Positions 1 to 8,459 of a stretch of 64,000 nt of DNA are shown here, piece by piece. This DNA comes from Candidatus Blautia faecipullorum. Its GTDB lineage: Bacteria; Bacillota; Clostridia; Lachnospirales; Lachnospiraceae. The position numbers were made by a program, and so were the translations under genes. The notes under the pieces were generated by a model that was not told the origin of the DNA, searched no databases, and was given only the letters and a program-made list of their open reading frames with translations. Position 1 is the stretch's first letter, and each line of letters opens with the position of its first letter. Location of the stretch: contig DXEG01000005.1 of assembly GCA_019115125.1 (NCBI GenBank), forward strand, positions 55,517-119,516, in the 5' to 3' direction.

Positions 1-35
1 ATCCCTTCAAGCTCAAAAATACTGCCTTTCTTCAT
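1..35 (-). CDS. 5' end of an unidentified gene (partial)
   Basis: Only the first eleven codons lie in the window, reading MKKGSIFELEG on the minus strand before the left edge. The start is supported by a strong ribosome binding site (GGGAGGG, 4-5 nt upstream of ATG at 33-35) and by a promoter about 90-115 nt upstream. The product cannot be named from eleven residues. Confidence 0.55.
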   Translation of the reverse strand, partial: MKKGSIFELEG

Positions 36-120
36 AATACCCTCCCTTTTCCTCTGTTTTTTGCTGAAAATCACCCCTGATTATCCAGAAAAATTTTGTT
101 TGAACAGGTTCTTTCTATTC

Positions 121-149
121 AGTATACCAAATCAAAGATATAAAAACAA
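121..149 (-). promoter_or_regulatory. Sigma-A type promoter for the left-edge gene
   Basis: Read on the minus strand, a -35 box TTGTTT (144-149) and a -10 box TATACT (121-126) are separated by 17 nt. It points toward the partial gene at 1-35, giving a 5' leader of roughly 80 nt. The rest of 1-230 is AT-rich and I see no further gene in it. Confidence 0.5.
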
Positions 150-230
150 TTAGGTTTGCTAAAAATTTTTGTCCGCATAACAACCAAAATTACATTGCAA
201 TTTTTGTGCTGTTTTGCCAAAAAACAATCT

Positions 231-2042
231 TTATGTCAGCAATTCAAAGGTATGGTAAAGATCTACTTTTCCATATCCCCACTCCTGATTGGGATATTGC
301 ATATCCTCTTCCCGGACAGCGCCCCGCCTAAGATAATTTTTTACACTGTTGCCCGAAAAATACGGCTCATTCCCCCGGATGATCGCCCACTCGAACATCA
401 GCGCCGCAATGCCTGCCGTCTGCGCCGCGGCCAGACTGGTACCGGAAGCCTCTCCAAAACCTCCGGCAATACCTGCCGAAGCAGTTTTTACATCTACTCC
501 GGGCGCGGCAAAATCAGGTTTGACCAAATGATCCGTGGTGTACCCTCTGCTGGCCCTTGTATACAGACTGCCGTCTCTCTGCTGATAAGCCGTAGCCGTC
601 ATACCGTCCTCCGCGTCTCCCGGCGAGGTTATCGTATATTCCGGGGAAGGCTCCAGGAAATAGGTCTCCGGCGATATCATTCCCTGCACCGGCAGCCACA
701 GGTGAAAGCGGGAGGCTCCGTTTCTTCTGCCCTCCACCTCCAGCTTCCAGATTCCGGCGGCAGGGTGCAGAAAACGGAAAAAAATAAGGGTGTTTCCCGA
801 ATTCCGCTCAATAGGTATATAATTCACCTGTATCTTTGTCTCTACGAACACGAAGGACAGCTCCTGCGTTCCATATTTCAGCGCCGTGCTCACCGCCAGT
901 CTCTCACCTGTAGGAGAAAGGATGGAGACGCTGTAAAAATTCGGCGAATCTCCCCAGAATTCCATGGAAAATCCCTGATCCGTTTCAGGGCCACCCACCC
1001 TGAGCTCTATCACATCTGAGGACTCCGCCTCGTCGATCGTTCCCATATAATGGTGTCTGGAAAGTCCTTCGTTCCCAGCCGCGGCGGAAACAGCATTCTG
1101 GCTGAAATTGGCCGTACTGTCGATCAACTGGCAGAGAGGACTTTCTCCCCTGTGGGATCCCTGGCTGCTGCCGAGTCCGATACATATAGAAAGAGGCATC
1201 TGATACCGCAGGGCGCATTTCATGGCATAGGAAATGCCCAGCATGATATCATCCTCCTGAAACACCTCGGCTTCCGGGGATATCAGATAAAAATCTCTGA
1301 GATACTGCTTAGCCGGCTTCAGCTTAATGATCACCAGCTCTGCCTCCGGGGCCGCCCCGGAAAAGCCCTCCTCAGGTATATATTTTCCCGCCGCTGTGGC
1401 CGCAAGCCTCGTTCCGTGTCCGTTAGTATCCACAGAAGGGACAAGCTCCAAAGGATTCTCGCTTTCCAGAGCGCGGTTGATCTCTTCTCTTGAAAACACC
1501 TGCCCGAAGGGCGCCGTCTCCGACTCTCCTCCCGGCAGGCTCTGATCCCAGATATTGATAATTCTGCTCTGATTTCCATTGCGGAAAGCAGGATGTTGGT
1601 AATCAATTCCCGAATCAATTACCGCGATCATGGTTCCTGCTCCTCTGAGCTTCAGATAAGGATGATCATGAAGCTTTGTGACTCCCGAGGCGGCAAGTCC
1701 TCCCAGATCCATGTAGGTATAGCATTTCGGAATTGACGAATATGTGTAGCTGGTAAACTCCAGCTTTGTCACCTGTCCGGCTGGTACATAAAGAATTCCA
1801 AACCGGTCGTTGATAATCTGGAAGGTCTTATCTGATTCGTATTCCAGCTCACCATAGATATTCTGATTGTAACGGACTATAAAATTCTGATACTGCTCAT
1901 TTTGAGCAGGAACCGGCTCCGTTTCCTCCTGCTGCATAACCACAGAGCTGTCCGGCAAAGAGCAGCCAGCAGATTTCTCTTTTATCTGCCCGCCATAAAG
2001 CCGCTCCTGGTCCATCTCCTCAAAGTCCTCTTTTCTCAGCAT
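231..2042 (-). CDS. Csp-like subtilisin-family serine protease (S8)
   Basis: 603-residue subtilase without a signal peptide. The catalytic triad is complete: Asp143 in VIDSGID, His209 in NGHGT and Ser536 in SGTSLAA, with the oxyanion Asn324 in AAGNEG. An inserted region of about 170 residues (about 335-505) splits the Asn and Ser blocks, as in the jellyroll-bearing Csp proteases of clostridia. The N-terminal part (about 50-108) resembles a Csp prodomain ending near SSIPKCYT. Csp proteases process the cortex hydrolase SleC during spore germination; that role is inferred here. The ATG at 2040-2042 is chosen because GGGAAG lies 5 nt upstream; an earlier in-frame start would translate repeat sequence. 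It lies 234 bp downstream of lgt. Confidence 0.8.
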   Translation of the reverse strand: MLRKEDFEEMDQERLYGGQIKEKSAGCSLPDSSVVMQQEETEPVPAQNEQYQNFIVRYNQNIYGELEYESDKTFQIINDRFGILYVPAGQVTKLEFTSYTYSSIPKCYTYMDLGGLAASGVTKLHDHPYLKLRGAGTMIAVIDSGIDYQHPAFRNGNQSRIINIWDQSLPGGESETAPFGQVFSREEINRALESENPLELVPSVDTNGHGTRLAATAAGKYIPEEGFSGAAPEAELVIIKLKPAKQYLRDFYLISPEAEVFQEDDIMLGISYAMKCALRYQMPLSICIGLGSSQGSHRGESPLCQLIDSTANFSQNAVSAAAGNEGLSRHHYMGTIDEAESSDVIELRVGGPETDQGFSMEFWGDSPNFYSVSILSPTGERLAVSTALKYGTQELSFVFVETKIQVNYIPIERNSGNTLIFFRFLHPAAGIWKLEVEGRRNGASRFHLWLPVQGMISPETYFLEPSPEYTITSPGDAEDGMTATAYQQRDGSLYTRASRGYTTDHLVKPDFAAPGVDVKTASAGIAGGFGEASGTSLAAAQTAGIAALMFEWAIIRGNEPYFSGNSVKNYLRRGAVREEDMQYPNQEWGYGKVDLYHTFELLT

Positions 2043-2182
2043 ATTTTCTTCCCGCCTGTCGTCTCGGCCGCCGACCAAAGAAAGAATGGGCTCCCATACA
2101 TACAGCTCCTGCCATTGCCCCATAAACCTCCGCGCCGGCGAACATTTACTACAAAATATGCCGGGCAGGACGAAAACATGTA

Positions 2183-2257
2183 TCAGTTCAACTATACAGT
2201 AAGCGGGAAACATAAAACATGCCTGCATGTTTTTGCGGGCAAACATCTGTATGAGCC
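2183..2257 (+). repeat. Interspersed palindromic repeat family A, copy 1 (5' half)
   Basis: Starts CAGTTCAACTATACAGT and continues through a palindrome of the AACATGC/GCATGTT type to CATCTGTATGAGC. It matches the first half of the full copy at 28207-28362 with few differences. It lies between lgt and the protease gene, just downstream of the lgt stop. Confidence 0.75.
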
Positions 2258-2276
2258 GGTCTGCTACGAAAATATT

Positions 2277-3041
2277 TCAGATACGAAACGGGCGTCCCTT
2301 TCTGCAGACTGTCAGCATAACAAGCCCGGCAGCCAATATAAAAATACTGATAAACTGGGAGGTGGAAAGAATACCCACGCTCCCGCGGATCAGATCTCCC
2401 CGGAAAAACTCCAGAATAAAACGTCCAATACTATAAAAGATCAGATAACAGGCTGCCACCTGACCATCCGCCTTTTTTCGCCGGGCAGCGAACAAAAGTA
2501 TTCCGAAATGAAGAAAATCCAACACAGCAGAATAAATCTGCGTAGGCACTAAGGGCACATTGTTGGGCGCGAAATCGGAATCATGAAAAGTAATAGCCAA
2601 AGCCCCACCTGTTTCCATGCCGTAGCAGCATCCGGCAAGCAGACAGCCCACTCTTCCAAATCCCTGAGCCAGCGCCACAGAAGGAGCCAATAAATCAAAA
2701 TAGGCAAAAAAGCTCAGCCTTTTAACCCGGCAGTACAGCCACCCTGCCAGGATGCCTCCGATGATCCCCCCATATATCACATACCCGTCGGTCAGCGTAT
2801 TAAGAAGGAAGCCCGGATCCTCCAAAATCTCCTTCCATTCCGTGATCCAGAAAAGGAGCTTCGAGCCGGCCATTCCTCCCAAAAGGCACCAGATAACAAG
2901 ATAAAAAATCTGCTCGTTCTGCATTTTCATTTTTTTTGCCCGGTATTCTGCCGCGATCCAGGCAGCCATCACCCCGACAGCGATCATCAGTCCATATCCA
3001 TATACTGTAAAAGGACCGATGGTAAAAAGTTCATTTTTCAT
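2277..3041 (-). CDS. lgt: Prolipoprotein diacylglyceryl transferase
   Basis: 254 residues, usual size for Lgt. It is a polytopic inner-membrane enzyme that moves diacylglycerol from phosphatidylglycerol to the lipobox cysteine of prolipoproteins, the first step of lipoprotein maturation. The family signature is clear at residues 127-141 (GFGRVGCLLAGCCYG), with YGYGLM near the N-terminus and several hydrophobic helices (about 15-33, 47-66, 88-105, 205-245). The ATG at 3041 overlaps the end of the small upstream ORF by 11 bp, so translation is probably coupled. Identification is secure. Confidence 0.95.
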   Translation of the reverse strand: MKNELFTIGPFTVYGYGLMIAVGVMAAWIAAEYRAKKMKMQNEQIFYLVIWCLLGGMAGSKLLFWITEWKEILEDPGFLLNTLTDGYVIYGGIIGGILAGWLYCRVKRLSFFAYFDLLAPSVALAQGFGRVGCLLAGCCYGMETGGALAITFHDSDFAPNNVPLVPTQIYSAVLDFLHFGILLFAARRKKADGQVAACYLIFYSIGRFILEFFRGDLIRGSVGILSTSQFISIFILAAGLVMLTVCRKGRPFRI

Positions 3042-3375
3042 AAACTGCTCCTTCTGCTTCTTTATCGGCCTCTCTCAGCCACTCCTTCACCTGCTCTTCA
3101 CTAATGTCCGCCGCTTCTGCGATCTTTTCCACAGAAACACCCAATTTGTATAATTTCACCGCCATCCGGCATTTTTCTTTTTTCGATTTTTCTTCAGCTT
3201 CTTTTGCAGCTTCCTTCGCGGCTTCTTTTGCCGCCTCTCTCTTCTCGTCTTCGATGTATGTCTTTAGAATATATTCATCATCAAATATTGTCATCATAAT
3301 ATCTATGACCTCTCTTTCTCTGCTCTCCAAATATTCTCTCAGCACATTCCGCCAGCCTTGCATTCGCTCTGTCAT
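3031..3375 (-). CDS. Small protein resembling the C-terminal tail of Rpn-family nucleases
   Basis: 114 residues starting MTERMQGWRN. The first part (EYLESREREVIDIMM, then FDDEYILKTY) and the run of EAAK repeats (about 48-62) resemble the C-terminal tails of Rpn / PD-(D/E)XK transposase-like nucleases common in Lachnospiraceae. A helix-turn-helix-like end follows (LGVSVEKIAEAADISEEQV). No nuclease domain is present. Its first 95 bases overlap the arginase-family gene in another frame and its last 11 overlap lgt. An alternative start at 3417 would give 128 residues. It could be a real small gene or a remnant. Confidence 0.5.
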   Translation of the reverse strand: MTERMQGWRNVLREYLESREREVIDIMMTIFDDEYILKTYIEDEKREAAKEAAKEAAKEAEEKSKKEKCRMAVKLYKLGVSVEKIAEAADISEEQVKEWLREADKEAEGAVYEK

Positions 3376-4072
3376 TGCAAAGCCTGCTTTCATGGGAATC
3401 CGGATCCCCCTCTCCACAGACGTCCATGCCTAATATGTTCTGATTTTTAAAAATAATACGCAGATACTCTACGAGCTCCTCCAGTCTCATATCCCCCTGG
3501 CTCCAGGCGGTAGACGCGTCTTCCGGACAGAGTATGTCCTTGTCAACCGAAAGATAGCAGGGCAGCTCCCGGGGAAGTCCCGCGAAAAATTCTTTTACCT
3601 CATCCCCTGGAAGCTCTCGCAGTTTTTCCCTGGACAGATATCTTACCCGCTTTCTTAATTCCGGATCTGCCTGTTCAAAATCGGACTCAGCCGGTCCGAT
3701 CAAAACCAGCTCTTTCAGATTCGGAAGCTTCTCCAGAGCCTCGGCCGCCCAGCCGCCGCAGGACAGAAGTCCACCGAAAGCAGGCGGCTGCATATCCGTA
3801 TGATTATCAAACAAGATCAGCCGGAAAGGAACCTTCACTTTTTCCAGCCACAAAAGACTCATATAATGGTAGTTGCCGGAATCAAGGAAATGGATCTCCG
3901 CGCCGGAAAATTCCTCTATCCGCTCTCTGATCGTATCAGCCGCCTCCGTATCACAGTAACAGCTGCATCCGGTAAGCTGCTCCAGATCAATCCACACCGG
4001 GGACCGCCCCTGATAAAACTGCTGTTCCTTATATATGCCTGTAAAGTTCATAAGAATCACATTGTCTGTCAC
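3281..4072 (-). CDS. Arginase/ureohydrolase family protein
   Basis: 263 residues beginning with GTG at 4072, with AAGGCAGG upstream. The binuclear manganese ligands of the arginase fold are visible: His in GNYHY (about residue 68), the Asp-His-Asp set in FDNHTD (about 88-93), and Asp residues in SVDKD (about 176-180). Members hydrolyse guanidino compounds such as arginine, agmatine or formiminoglutamate; the substrate here cannot be assigned. The last 95-137 bases overlap the Rpn-tail-like ORF, so the extreme C-terminus is uncertain. It is divergent from padR with a 304-bp gap. Confidence 0.8.
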   Translation of the reverse strand: MTDNVILMNFTGIYKEQQFYQGRSPVWIDLEQLTGCSCYCDTEAADTIRERIEEFSGAEIHFLDSGNYHYMSLLWLEKVKVPFRLILFDNHTDMQPPAFGGLLSCGGWAAEALEKLPNLKELVLIGPAESDFEQADPELRKRVRYLSREKLRELPGDEVKEFFAGLPRELPCYLSVDKDILCPEDASTAWSQGDMRLEELVEYLRIIFKNQNILGMDVCGEGDPDSHESRLCNDRANARLAECAERIFGEQRKRGHRYYDDNI

Positions 4073-4256
4073 TTTTTTACCTGCCTTGTATATGTATTTT
4101 GTCTCTTCTTCGTCAGCCTTTATTCCATCACCTGAGCTCCGCTGACCACCGCTGCCTCTCTTACAGATTTTTCTGCAGTTTAAAAAAAGCCACTACACTT
4201 TACAATAATCATAACACAGTCAGTTCTTCTGCCGCAAGGCAAGAATATGAACGTAT

Positions 4257-4293
4257 CAGTTCAGCCATACAGTGATCGGGAAGCATAAAACAT
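4257..4293 (+). repeat. Repeat family A, copy 2 (5' end only)
   Basis: CAGTTCAGCCATACAGTG followed by TCGGGAAGCATAAAACAT matches the first 37 bases of the full copy at 28207, then diverges. It lies in the 304-bp divergent gap between the arginase-family gene and padR; the remainder of that gap holds the padR promoter and nothing else I can recognise. Confidence 0.7.
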
Positions 4294-4319
4294 ACAATAC
4301 TGTTTATTGCATTTTACTA

Positions 4320-4348
4320 TTGACATCATATATACTATGTAGTACGAT
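4320..4348 (+). promoter_or_regulatory. padR promoter with overlapping dyad operator
   Basis: TTGACA (4320-4325) and TACGAT (4343-4348) are spaced by 17 nt. A dyad TACTA-TG-TAGTA (4333-4344) sits across the spacer and the start of the -10 box. PadR regulators commonly repress their own promoters through such dyads; autoregulation is inferred from this layout. Confidence 0.6.
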
Positions 4349-4376
4349 ATACCTAATTTAAGAAAGGGGTGACCAT

Positions 4377-4709
4377 ATGAACCTGGACAAATGGAAATCA
4401 CAGCTTGTCCGCGGCATACTGGAATACTGCATCCTGCTCATGCTGGACAGGAAATCCTGCTACGGATATGAAATTTTACAGGAGCTAAGTAAATATCCCA
4501 TCATTGCCTCCACCGAAAGCACAGTTTATCCTCTGCTGAGAAGGCTTCAGAAGGAAAATTTTCTGAAATCTGTCTGGCAGGATTCCGCCGAGGGGCTTCC
4601 TCCCCGCAAATACTACGCGCTGACTACCGAGGGAGAGGCATATCTGAACGCGATGAATGAAGAATGGGAACATTTACTGTCTGCAATTCATGATCTGAAA
4701 GGAGAATAA
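4377..4709 (+). CDS. PadR family transcriptional regulator
   Basis: 110 residues, the size of a short PadR-s1 protein: a winged helix covering about residues 10-80 (RGILEYCILLMLDRKSCYGY, then STVYPLLRRLQ) and a C-terminal dimerisation helix. The ATG at 4377 follows AAAGGGGTG. The next gene starts 7 bp after the stop and encodes a HAAS-domain membrane protein, the usual partner of this PadR type. The effector and any targets beyond its own operon are unknown. Confidence 0.9.
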   Translation: MNLDKWKSQLVRGILEYCILLMLDRKSCYGYEILQELSKYPIIASTESTVYPLLRRLQKENFLKSVWQDSAEGLPPRKYYALTTEGEAYLNAMNEEWEHLLSAIHDLKGE

Positions 4710-4715
4710 AATATT

Positions 4716-5273
4716 ATGAACAAAGAACTTGAGAAATATCTGAATTCTGTAGATAAATACCTGAAACCGCTTCCGGCTCTTGAAAGAGCGGATATTATCA
4801 AAGAAATTGAAAGCTCTGTTCTTGAAATGGAACGCGACCAGCTCTCCGATGAACAGATTATCAAAAGACTGGGAGAGCCAAAAAATCTGGCCAAGGCATA
4901 TCTTGGGGATCTTCTCGCCAACCAGAAGGGAATAAGCTGGAATAAAGTTCTCACTGCCTGCGCTTTCTACAGTGCAGTAGGCTTTTCCGGGATCGTCATC
5001 ATTCCCACCCTGGTAATCACAGCCCCTGTGTTCATTTTCTGCGGCGCAATCTGCCCGGCTCTGGGGCTTTTTAAGCTTATTGCCTCAATGCTGGGTTATC
5101 ATATCCCTTATATCAGTTTTCAGTTTGGGGCCCTTTCCTTCTCCCCCGCCGTTGAATTCATTTTTTCACTGATCACCGGAGCAATCCTTGTTATCCTCGG
5201 AAGAGCCGCGTGGAAACTGCTGCTGTATTATATCAGGGCCGTCAGCAAAACAAAAAACCATCTGGCGGTTTAG
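4716..5273 (+). CDS. HAAS/DUF1700-type membrane protein, PadR partner
   Basis: 185 residues. The N-terminal 70 residues form the helical HAAS-type domain (MNKELEKYLNSVDKYL, then RLGEPKNLAKAYLGD). Hydrophobic segments follow at about 82-105, 108-130 and 147-175, so the protein should sit in the membrane with the small domain in the cytosol. Such proteins are encoded beside PadR regulators and are thought to pass a membrane signal to them; that link is known at family level and inferred here. It forms a two-gene operon with padR. Confidence 0.8.
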   Translation: MNKELEKYLNSVDKYLKPLPALERADIIKEIESSVLEMERDQLSDEQIIKRLGEPKNLAKAYLGDLLANQKGISWNKVLTACAFYSAVGFSGIVIIPTLVITAPVFIFCGAICPALGLFKLIASMLGYHIPYISFQFGALSFSPAVEFIFSLITGAILVILGRAAWKLLLYYIRAVSKTKNHLAV

Positions 5274-5330
5274 GAAAGCCCCGGCGGAACATTTTTATAA
5301 CATCGAAAACGCTTTTGGTCATTAATTCAA

Positions 5331-5356
5331 CAGGCTGCCGCAAACACGGCAGCCTG
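5331..5356. terminator. Hairpin between convergent genes
   Basis: CAGGCTGCCG pairs perfectly with CGGCAGCCTG across a 6-nt loop, between the padR operon (plus) and the aldolase (minus). It lacks a strong T-run on either side, so a termination role is only probable. Confidence 0.45.
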
Positions 5357-5431
5357 TCTCAATATAAAATCTGGTTTCTTTTAAAACATCAGTACCGCCG
5401 GATCCGTCCCGGCAAATACCGGAGGCGCTTC

Positions 5432-6295
5432 TCAGGCTTTTCCAACAGAACCGAAAAGTTCCATTTTTTCTTTTACGGTAGCCTTGATCGCTTCAAATCC
5501 GGGTGCCAGGAGTTTACGCGGGTCAAAGCCCTTGCCCTGCTGATCCTTGCCTGCCTCGATATATTTCCGCGTAGCCTCTGCGAAGGAAAGCTGGCACTCT
5601 GTGTTTACGTTGATCTTGGAAACGCCGAGATCAATGGCTTTCTTGATCATGTCAGCCGGGATTCCTGTTCCGCCGTGAAGTACAAGCGGCATATCTCCTG
5701 TAAGCTGCTGAATCGCGTCAAGAGTCTCAAAGCTCAGTCCCTGCCAGTTTTCCGGATATTTTCCATGGATATTGCCGATGCCTGCAGCCAGGAAGTCAAT
5801 TCCAAGATCCGCTACCATCTTGCATTCCTGAGGATCCGCGCACTCGCCCATACCTACAACGCCGTCTTCCTCACCGCCGATGGAGCCAACCTCTGCCTCC
5901 AGAGACATTCCGTGCTCCGCGCAGATCTTAACCAGCTCTTTAGTTTTGGCAACGTTCTCCTCGATGGGATAATGAGAACCGTCGAACATGATGGAGGTAA
6001 AGCCTGCTTCTACGCATTTCAGGCATCCGTCATAGCTGCCGTGATCAAGATGAAGCGCAACCGGAACTGTGATGTTCAGCTCTTCCATCATTCCCTTCAC
6101 CATGCCTACGACTGTTTTATAACCAGCCATATACTTGCCGGCTCCCTCGGAAACACCAAGAATAACCGGAGAATTATTTTCCTGTGCAGTCAGCAGAATC
6201 GCCTTTGTCCATTCCAGGTTGTTGATATTGAACTGTCCTACTGCATAATGGCCTGCCTTTGCTTTTTTCAGCATTTCTGAAGCGTTTACTAACAT
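5432..6295 (-). CDS. fba: Class II fructose-1,6-bisphosphate aldolase
   Basis: 287 residues. Cleaves fructose 1,6-bisphosphate to dihydroxyacetone phosphate and glyceraldehyde 3-phosphate in glycolysis and runs in reverse in gluconeogenesis. Zinc and substrate motifs are present: HLDHGSYDGC (about 82-91), FDGSHYPIEEN, GIGNIHGKYP and LHGGTGIP with INVNTE near residue 230. Length and sequence fit the cytosolic FbaA type of Firmicutes. A good RBS (TTAGGAGGAATTT) precedes the ATG. It stands alone with 120 bp separating it from the next minus-strand gene. Confidence 0.95.
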   Translation of the reverse strand: MLVNASEMLKKAKAGHYAVGQFNINNLEWTKAILLTAQENNSPVILGVSEGAGKYMAGYKTVVGMVKGMMEELNITVPVALHLDHGSYDGCLKCVEAGFTSIMFDGSHYPIEENVAKTKELVKICAEHGMSLEAEVGSIGGEEDGVVGMGECADPQECKMVADLGIDFLAAGIGNIHGKYPENWQGLSFETLDAIQQLTGDMPLVLHGGTGIPADMIKKAIDLGVSKINVNTECQLSFAEATRKYIEAGKDQQGKGFDPRKLLAPGFEAIKATVKEKMELFGSVGKA

Positions 6296-6415
6296 GATAA
6301 ATTCCTCCTAACCTTTCTTTGGACATAGCTTTTACTATGCCCCAATATAGTTCTAGTTTACCAGATTAATCCGGTTTCGTCTACTGTTTTATGTGAAAAT
6401 TACACATACCTGCCC

Positions 6416-7198
6416 TCAGGATCCTGTGCTCCTGTGATACTCTCTCGTAAATTTTTCCAGCATGTGATCTATATTTCTGTTGTGGACATGGGTCGCCGGT
6501 TTCCTTGAAAAATGGGCGAGATCCTTTTTGATCTCCTCGAGTATTTCCTTATCCGCGTTCATCTCCGCCGCCCTGCTCTCATATTCGATAGGCGTCCTTA
6601 TGCTGTGATAAGCGAGCAGAAAGCACTTCAGCGCCGCCCTGCTGTGATTTTCCTCATAAGCCATCTGAAAATACTCCAGAGCTTTCTCCATCTGGAACAG
6701 ATAAGTATACGCGCACCCGAGATTATGGCAGATACTCTCCCGGAAGCCTTCCCTCTCATTCTGAAGATCATCCCGCTCCAGAAGCTTCTGATATACCCGG
6801 ATTGCATGAACATACATCCCGTTTTCCACAAGAGTATCGCCCTTCTGCTTTTCCCTCACCGCCGGACTCTCCGCGTCCAGCTTCTGAAGCCTGTTATTTA
6901 ATGCTTTCAGTTCCTCATAAGTGAGATAATTGATTTCCTTGAAAACCGGATAAAGAAACTCCTCCGTACTGACAAATTTCCCGATCTTCGCTCTCAGCTT
7001 CGCCGCCAGCTTGGGAAGCTTCAGCTCCTCCTGAAGCCAGGCACACAGGCCTTCATTCATAACGGTATGATCCACCAGATAGAGATTATGGTAAAGATAA
7101 TAGCAAAGCTCTTCCAGCGAATAGATATTTGCGCTGATATTTTCGATATAATACGGTATTTCCGCCTTTTGGGTCTGACATAATATATAGCCGCTCAC
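6416..7198 (-). CDS. Tetratricopeptide-like protein of the DUF5717/DUF5716 cluster
   Basis: 260 residues. The GTG at 7198 is chosen because AAAGGAGG sits 7 nt upstream; a longer ORF would begin inside the preceding gene. Helical throughout; residues about 128-205 read like two or three TPR units (KGDTLVENGMYVHAIRVYQK, then NLGCAYTYLFQMEKALEYFQ). No signal peptide or membrane segment, so probably a cytosolic scaffold or adaptor. It follows the DUF5716 gene by 13 bp and should be the third gene of that operon. No function is known to me. Confidence 0.75.
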   Translation of the reverse strand: MSGYILCQTQKAEIPYYIENISANIYSLEELCYYLYHNLYLVDHTVMNEGLCAWLQEELKLPKLAAKLRAKIGKFVSTEEFLYPVFKEINYLTYEELKALNNRLQKLDAESPAVREKQKGDTLVENGMYVHAIRVYQKLLERDDLQNEREGFRESICHNLGCAYTYLFQMEKALEYFQMAYEENHSRAALKCFLLAYHSIRTPIEYESRAAEMNADKEILEEIKKDLAHFSRKPATHVHNRNIDHMLEKFTREYHRSTGS

Positions 7199-7211
7199 AC
7201 TGCCTCCTCCT

Positions 7212-8459
7212 TTACCACTGGGCCGTCTCTTTCCATATTTTTCCGCTGCTTGGGAACAGGTCTCCAAAGCCCAGATCCTTCACCGTGATCTGACATTCCT
7301 TCTGAGAAATATACTGAAGCTCCAGGAAAAGCCGGGTCGTTTTGTTAGGCCTCTTCGGCAGTCCCGGCAGGGCCATGGCAACGCGCTTTTTCTCTGTGCT
7401 TCCCATTTTACTTATAATAAAGACAAGCTCTTCCACATTGTCAAGGATCAGCTCGCAGGATGCCTTGCAGTCATACCAGTTGCTTCCCGCCTCGATCAGC
7501 GGATGATAGGCGGGCGCTCCCATTACCCGCATATCCATACCCACATCTGTCAGCACAAGGGATCTGCTAAGGTAATGATAACCCTTCAGTCTCCTGTTGA
7601 TCAGCCGCTCCGCCCCGGCCGCGCAGGCGCCTGCCGCAAAAAGATTGCTTCCGAAAAATACTTTTCTTTTCTGATAACAGAGCAGCTTTACGGATTTCAC
7701 CGCCCATTCCTGGTCAAATCCCTCTCCGTTCATCTGAATACTGGAATAAAGATCCGTCCCCAGGGTTTCTTTTATAAACTTGAAGAAATCCTCATCCCGC
7801 TCCTCCGGAGTCTCTCTGAGTTCCGCCTTCACGGGCTCTTCCAGACGCACCAGAACCGGTTTCGTGCCTGAATTCATCACCAGCTTACGGAAAATCACAT
7901 GATTTCCCTCGAAGCTGTACCATCCGACGCTGCGGTTCCAGGTCTCTACCTTCTGAGTCAGCACATAATAATAGAAGCTTTCCTCATAATCCAGAAAACT
8001 GTATACATCCTCCGGAAATCCAAGCATTTCGCAGGCTTTTCTGAGATTCTCCACCTGAACGGCGTCCAGCGTCTCCATTGTAATGATCATGGATTTTGTA
8101 TTATGAACCACATCCATGACGCCGAGGAACTTCAGCAGTCCGCGGAAGAAGCGCGCAAGGATCTCCCAGGGCATAAGCGTCTCGCCGGCCACCTGCACGG
8201 GCTCCCTGCCTGCGGCGATCCCGTAAAGGTCATCCAGAAGAAAGCCTCCCTTTTCCCTGGCAAAATACTCCGCTTCCAGACCTACGCTGTAGGCGTCCTG
8301 ATCCGCCCGTTTACAGAGACAGGTAGGCGTCTCGTAAAGACTGCTTCCCACCTTCACAGGAACGGAACGGGGTTCCTCCGCCTTACGGTCATAATAGCAG
8401 ATCTGCGAATATTTTTTTCCGAAATCAATTCCGATAATCAAATCCCGTGTTTCATTCAT
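7212..8459 (-). CDS. DUF5716 family protein, Hsp70/actin-fold ATPase-like
   Basis: 415 residues. The N-terminus DLIIGIDFGKKYSQICYYD is a phosphate-1 motif of the actin/Hsp70/sugar-kinase fold, and a second acidic motif (VLTDVGMDMRVMG) lies at about 300-312. The substrate-binding half of a true DnaK is missing, so it is not a general chaperone. I recall members named DUF5716 and always placed next to DUF5717 in Lachnospiraceae; that name is from memory. The start overlaps the DUF5717 stop by 4 bp (ATGA), indicating coupled translation and a complex. Function unknown. Confidence 0.75.
   Translation of the reverse strand: MNETRDLIIGIDFGKKYSQICYYDRKAEEPRSVPVKVGSSLYETPTCLCKRADQDAYSVGLEAEYFAREKGGFLLDDLYGIAAGREPVQVAGETLMPWEILARFFRGLLKFLGVMDVVHNTKSMIITMETLDAVQVENLRKACEMLGFPEDVYSFLDYEESFYYYVLTQKVETWNRSVGWYSFEGNHVIFRKLVMNSGTKPVLVRLEEPVKAELRETPEERDEDFFKFIKETLGTDLYSSIQMNGEGFDQEWAVKSVKLLCYQKRKVFFGSNLFAAGACAAGAERLINRRLKGYHYLSRSLVLTDVGMDMRVMGAPAYHPLIEAGSNWYDCKASCELILDNVEELVFIISKMGSTEKKRVAMALPGLPKRPNKTTRLFLELQYISQKECQITVKDLGFGDLFPSSGKIWKETAQW

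Noticed and set aside
2043-2246. N-terminal extension of the Csp-like protease
   Set aside because: The extra 68 codons would translate family A repeat sequence and have no RBS, while the ATG at 2042 has one.
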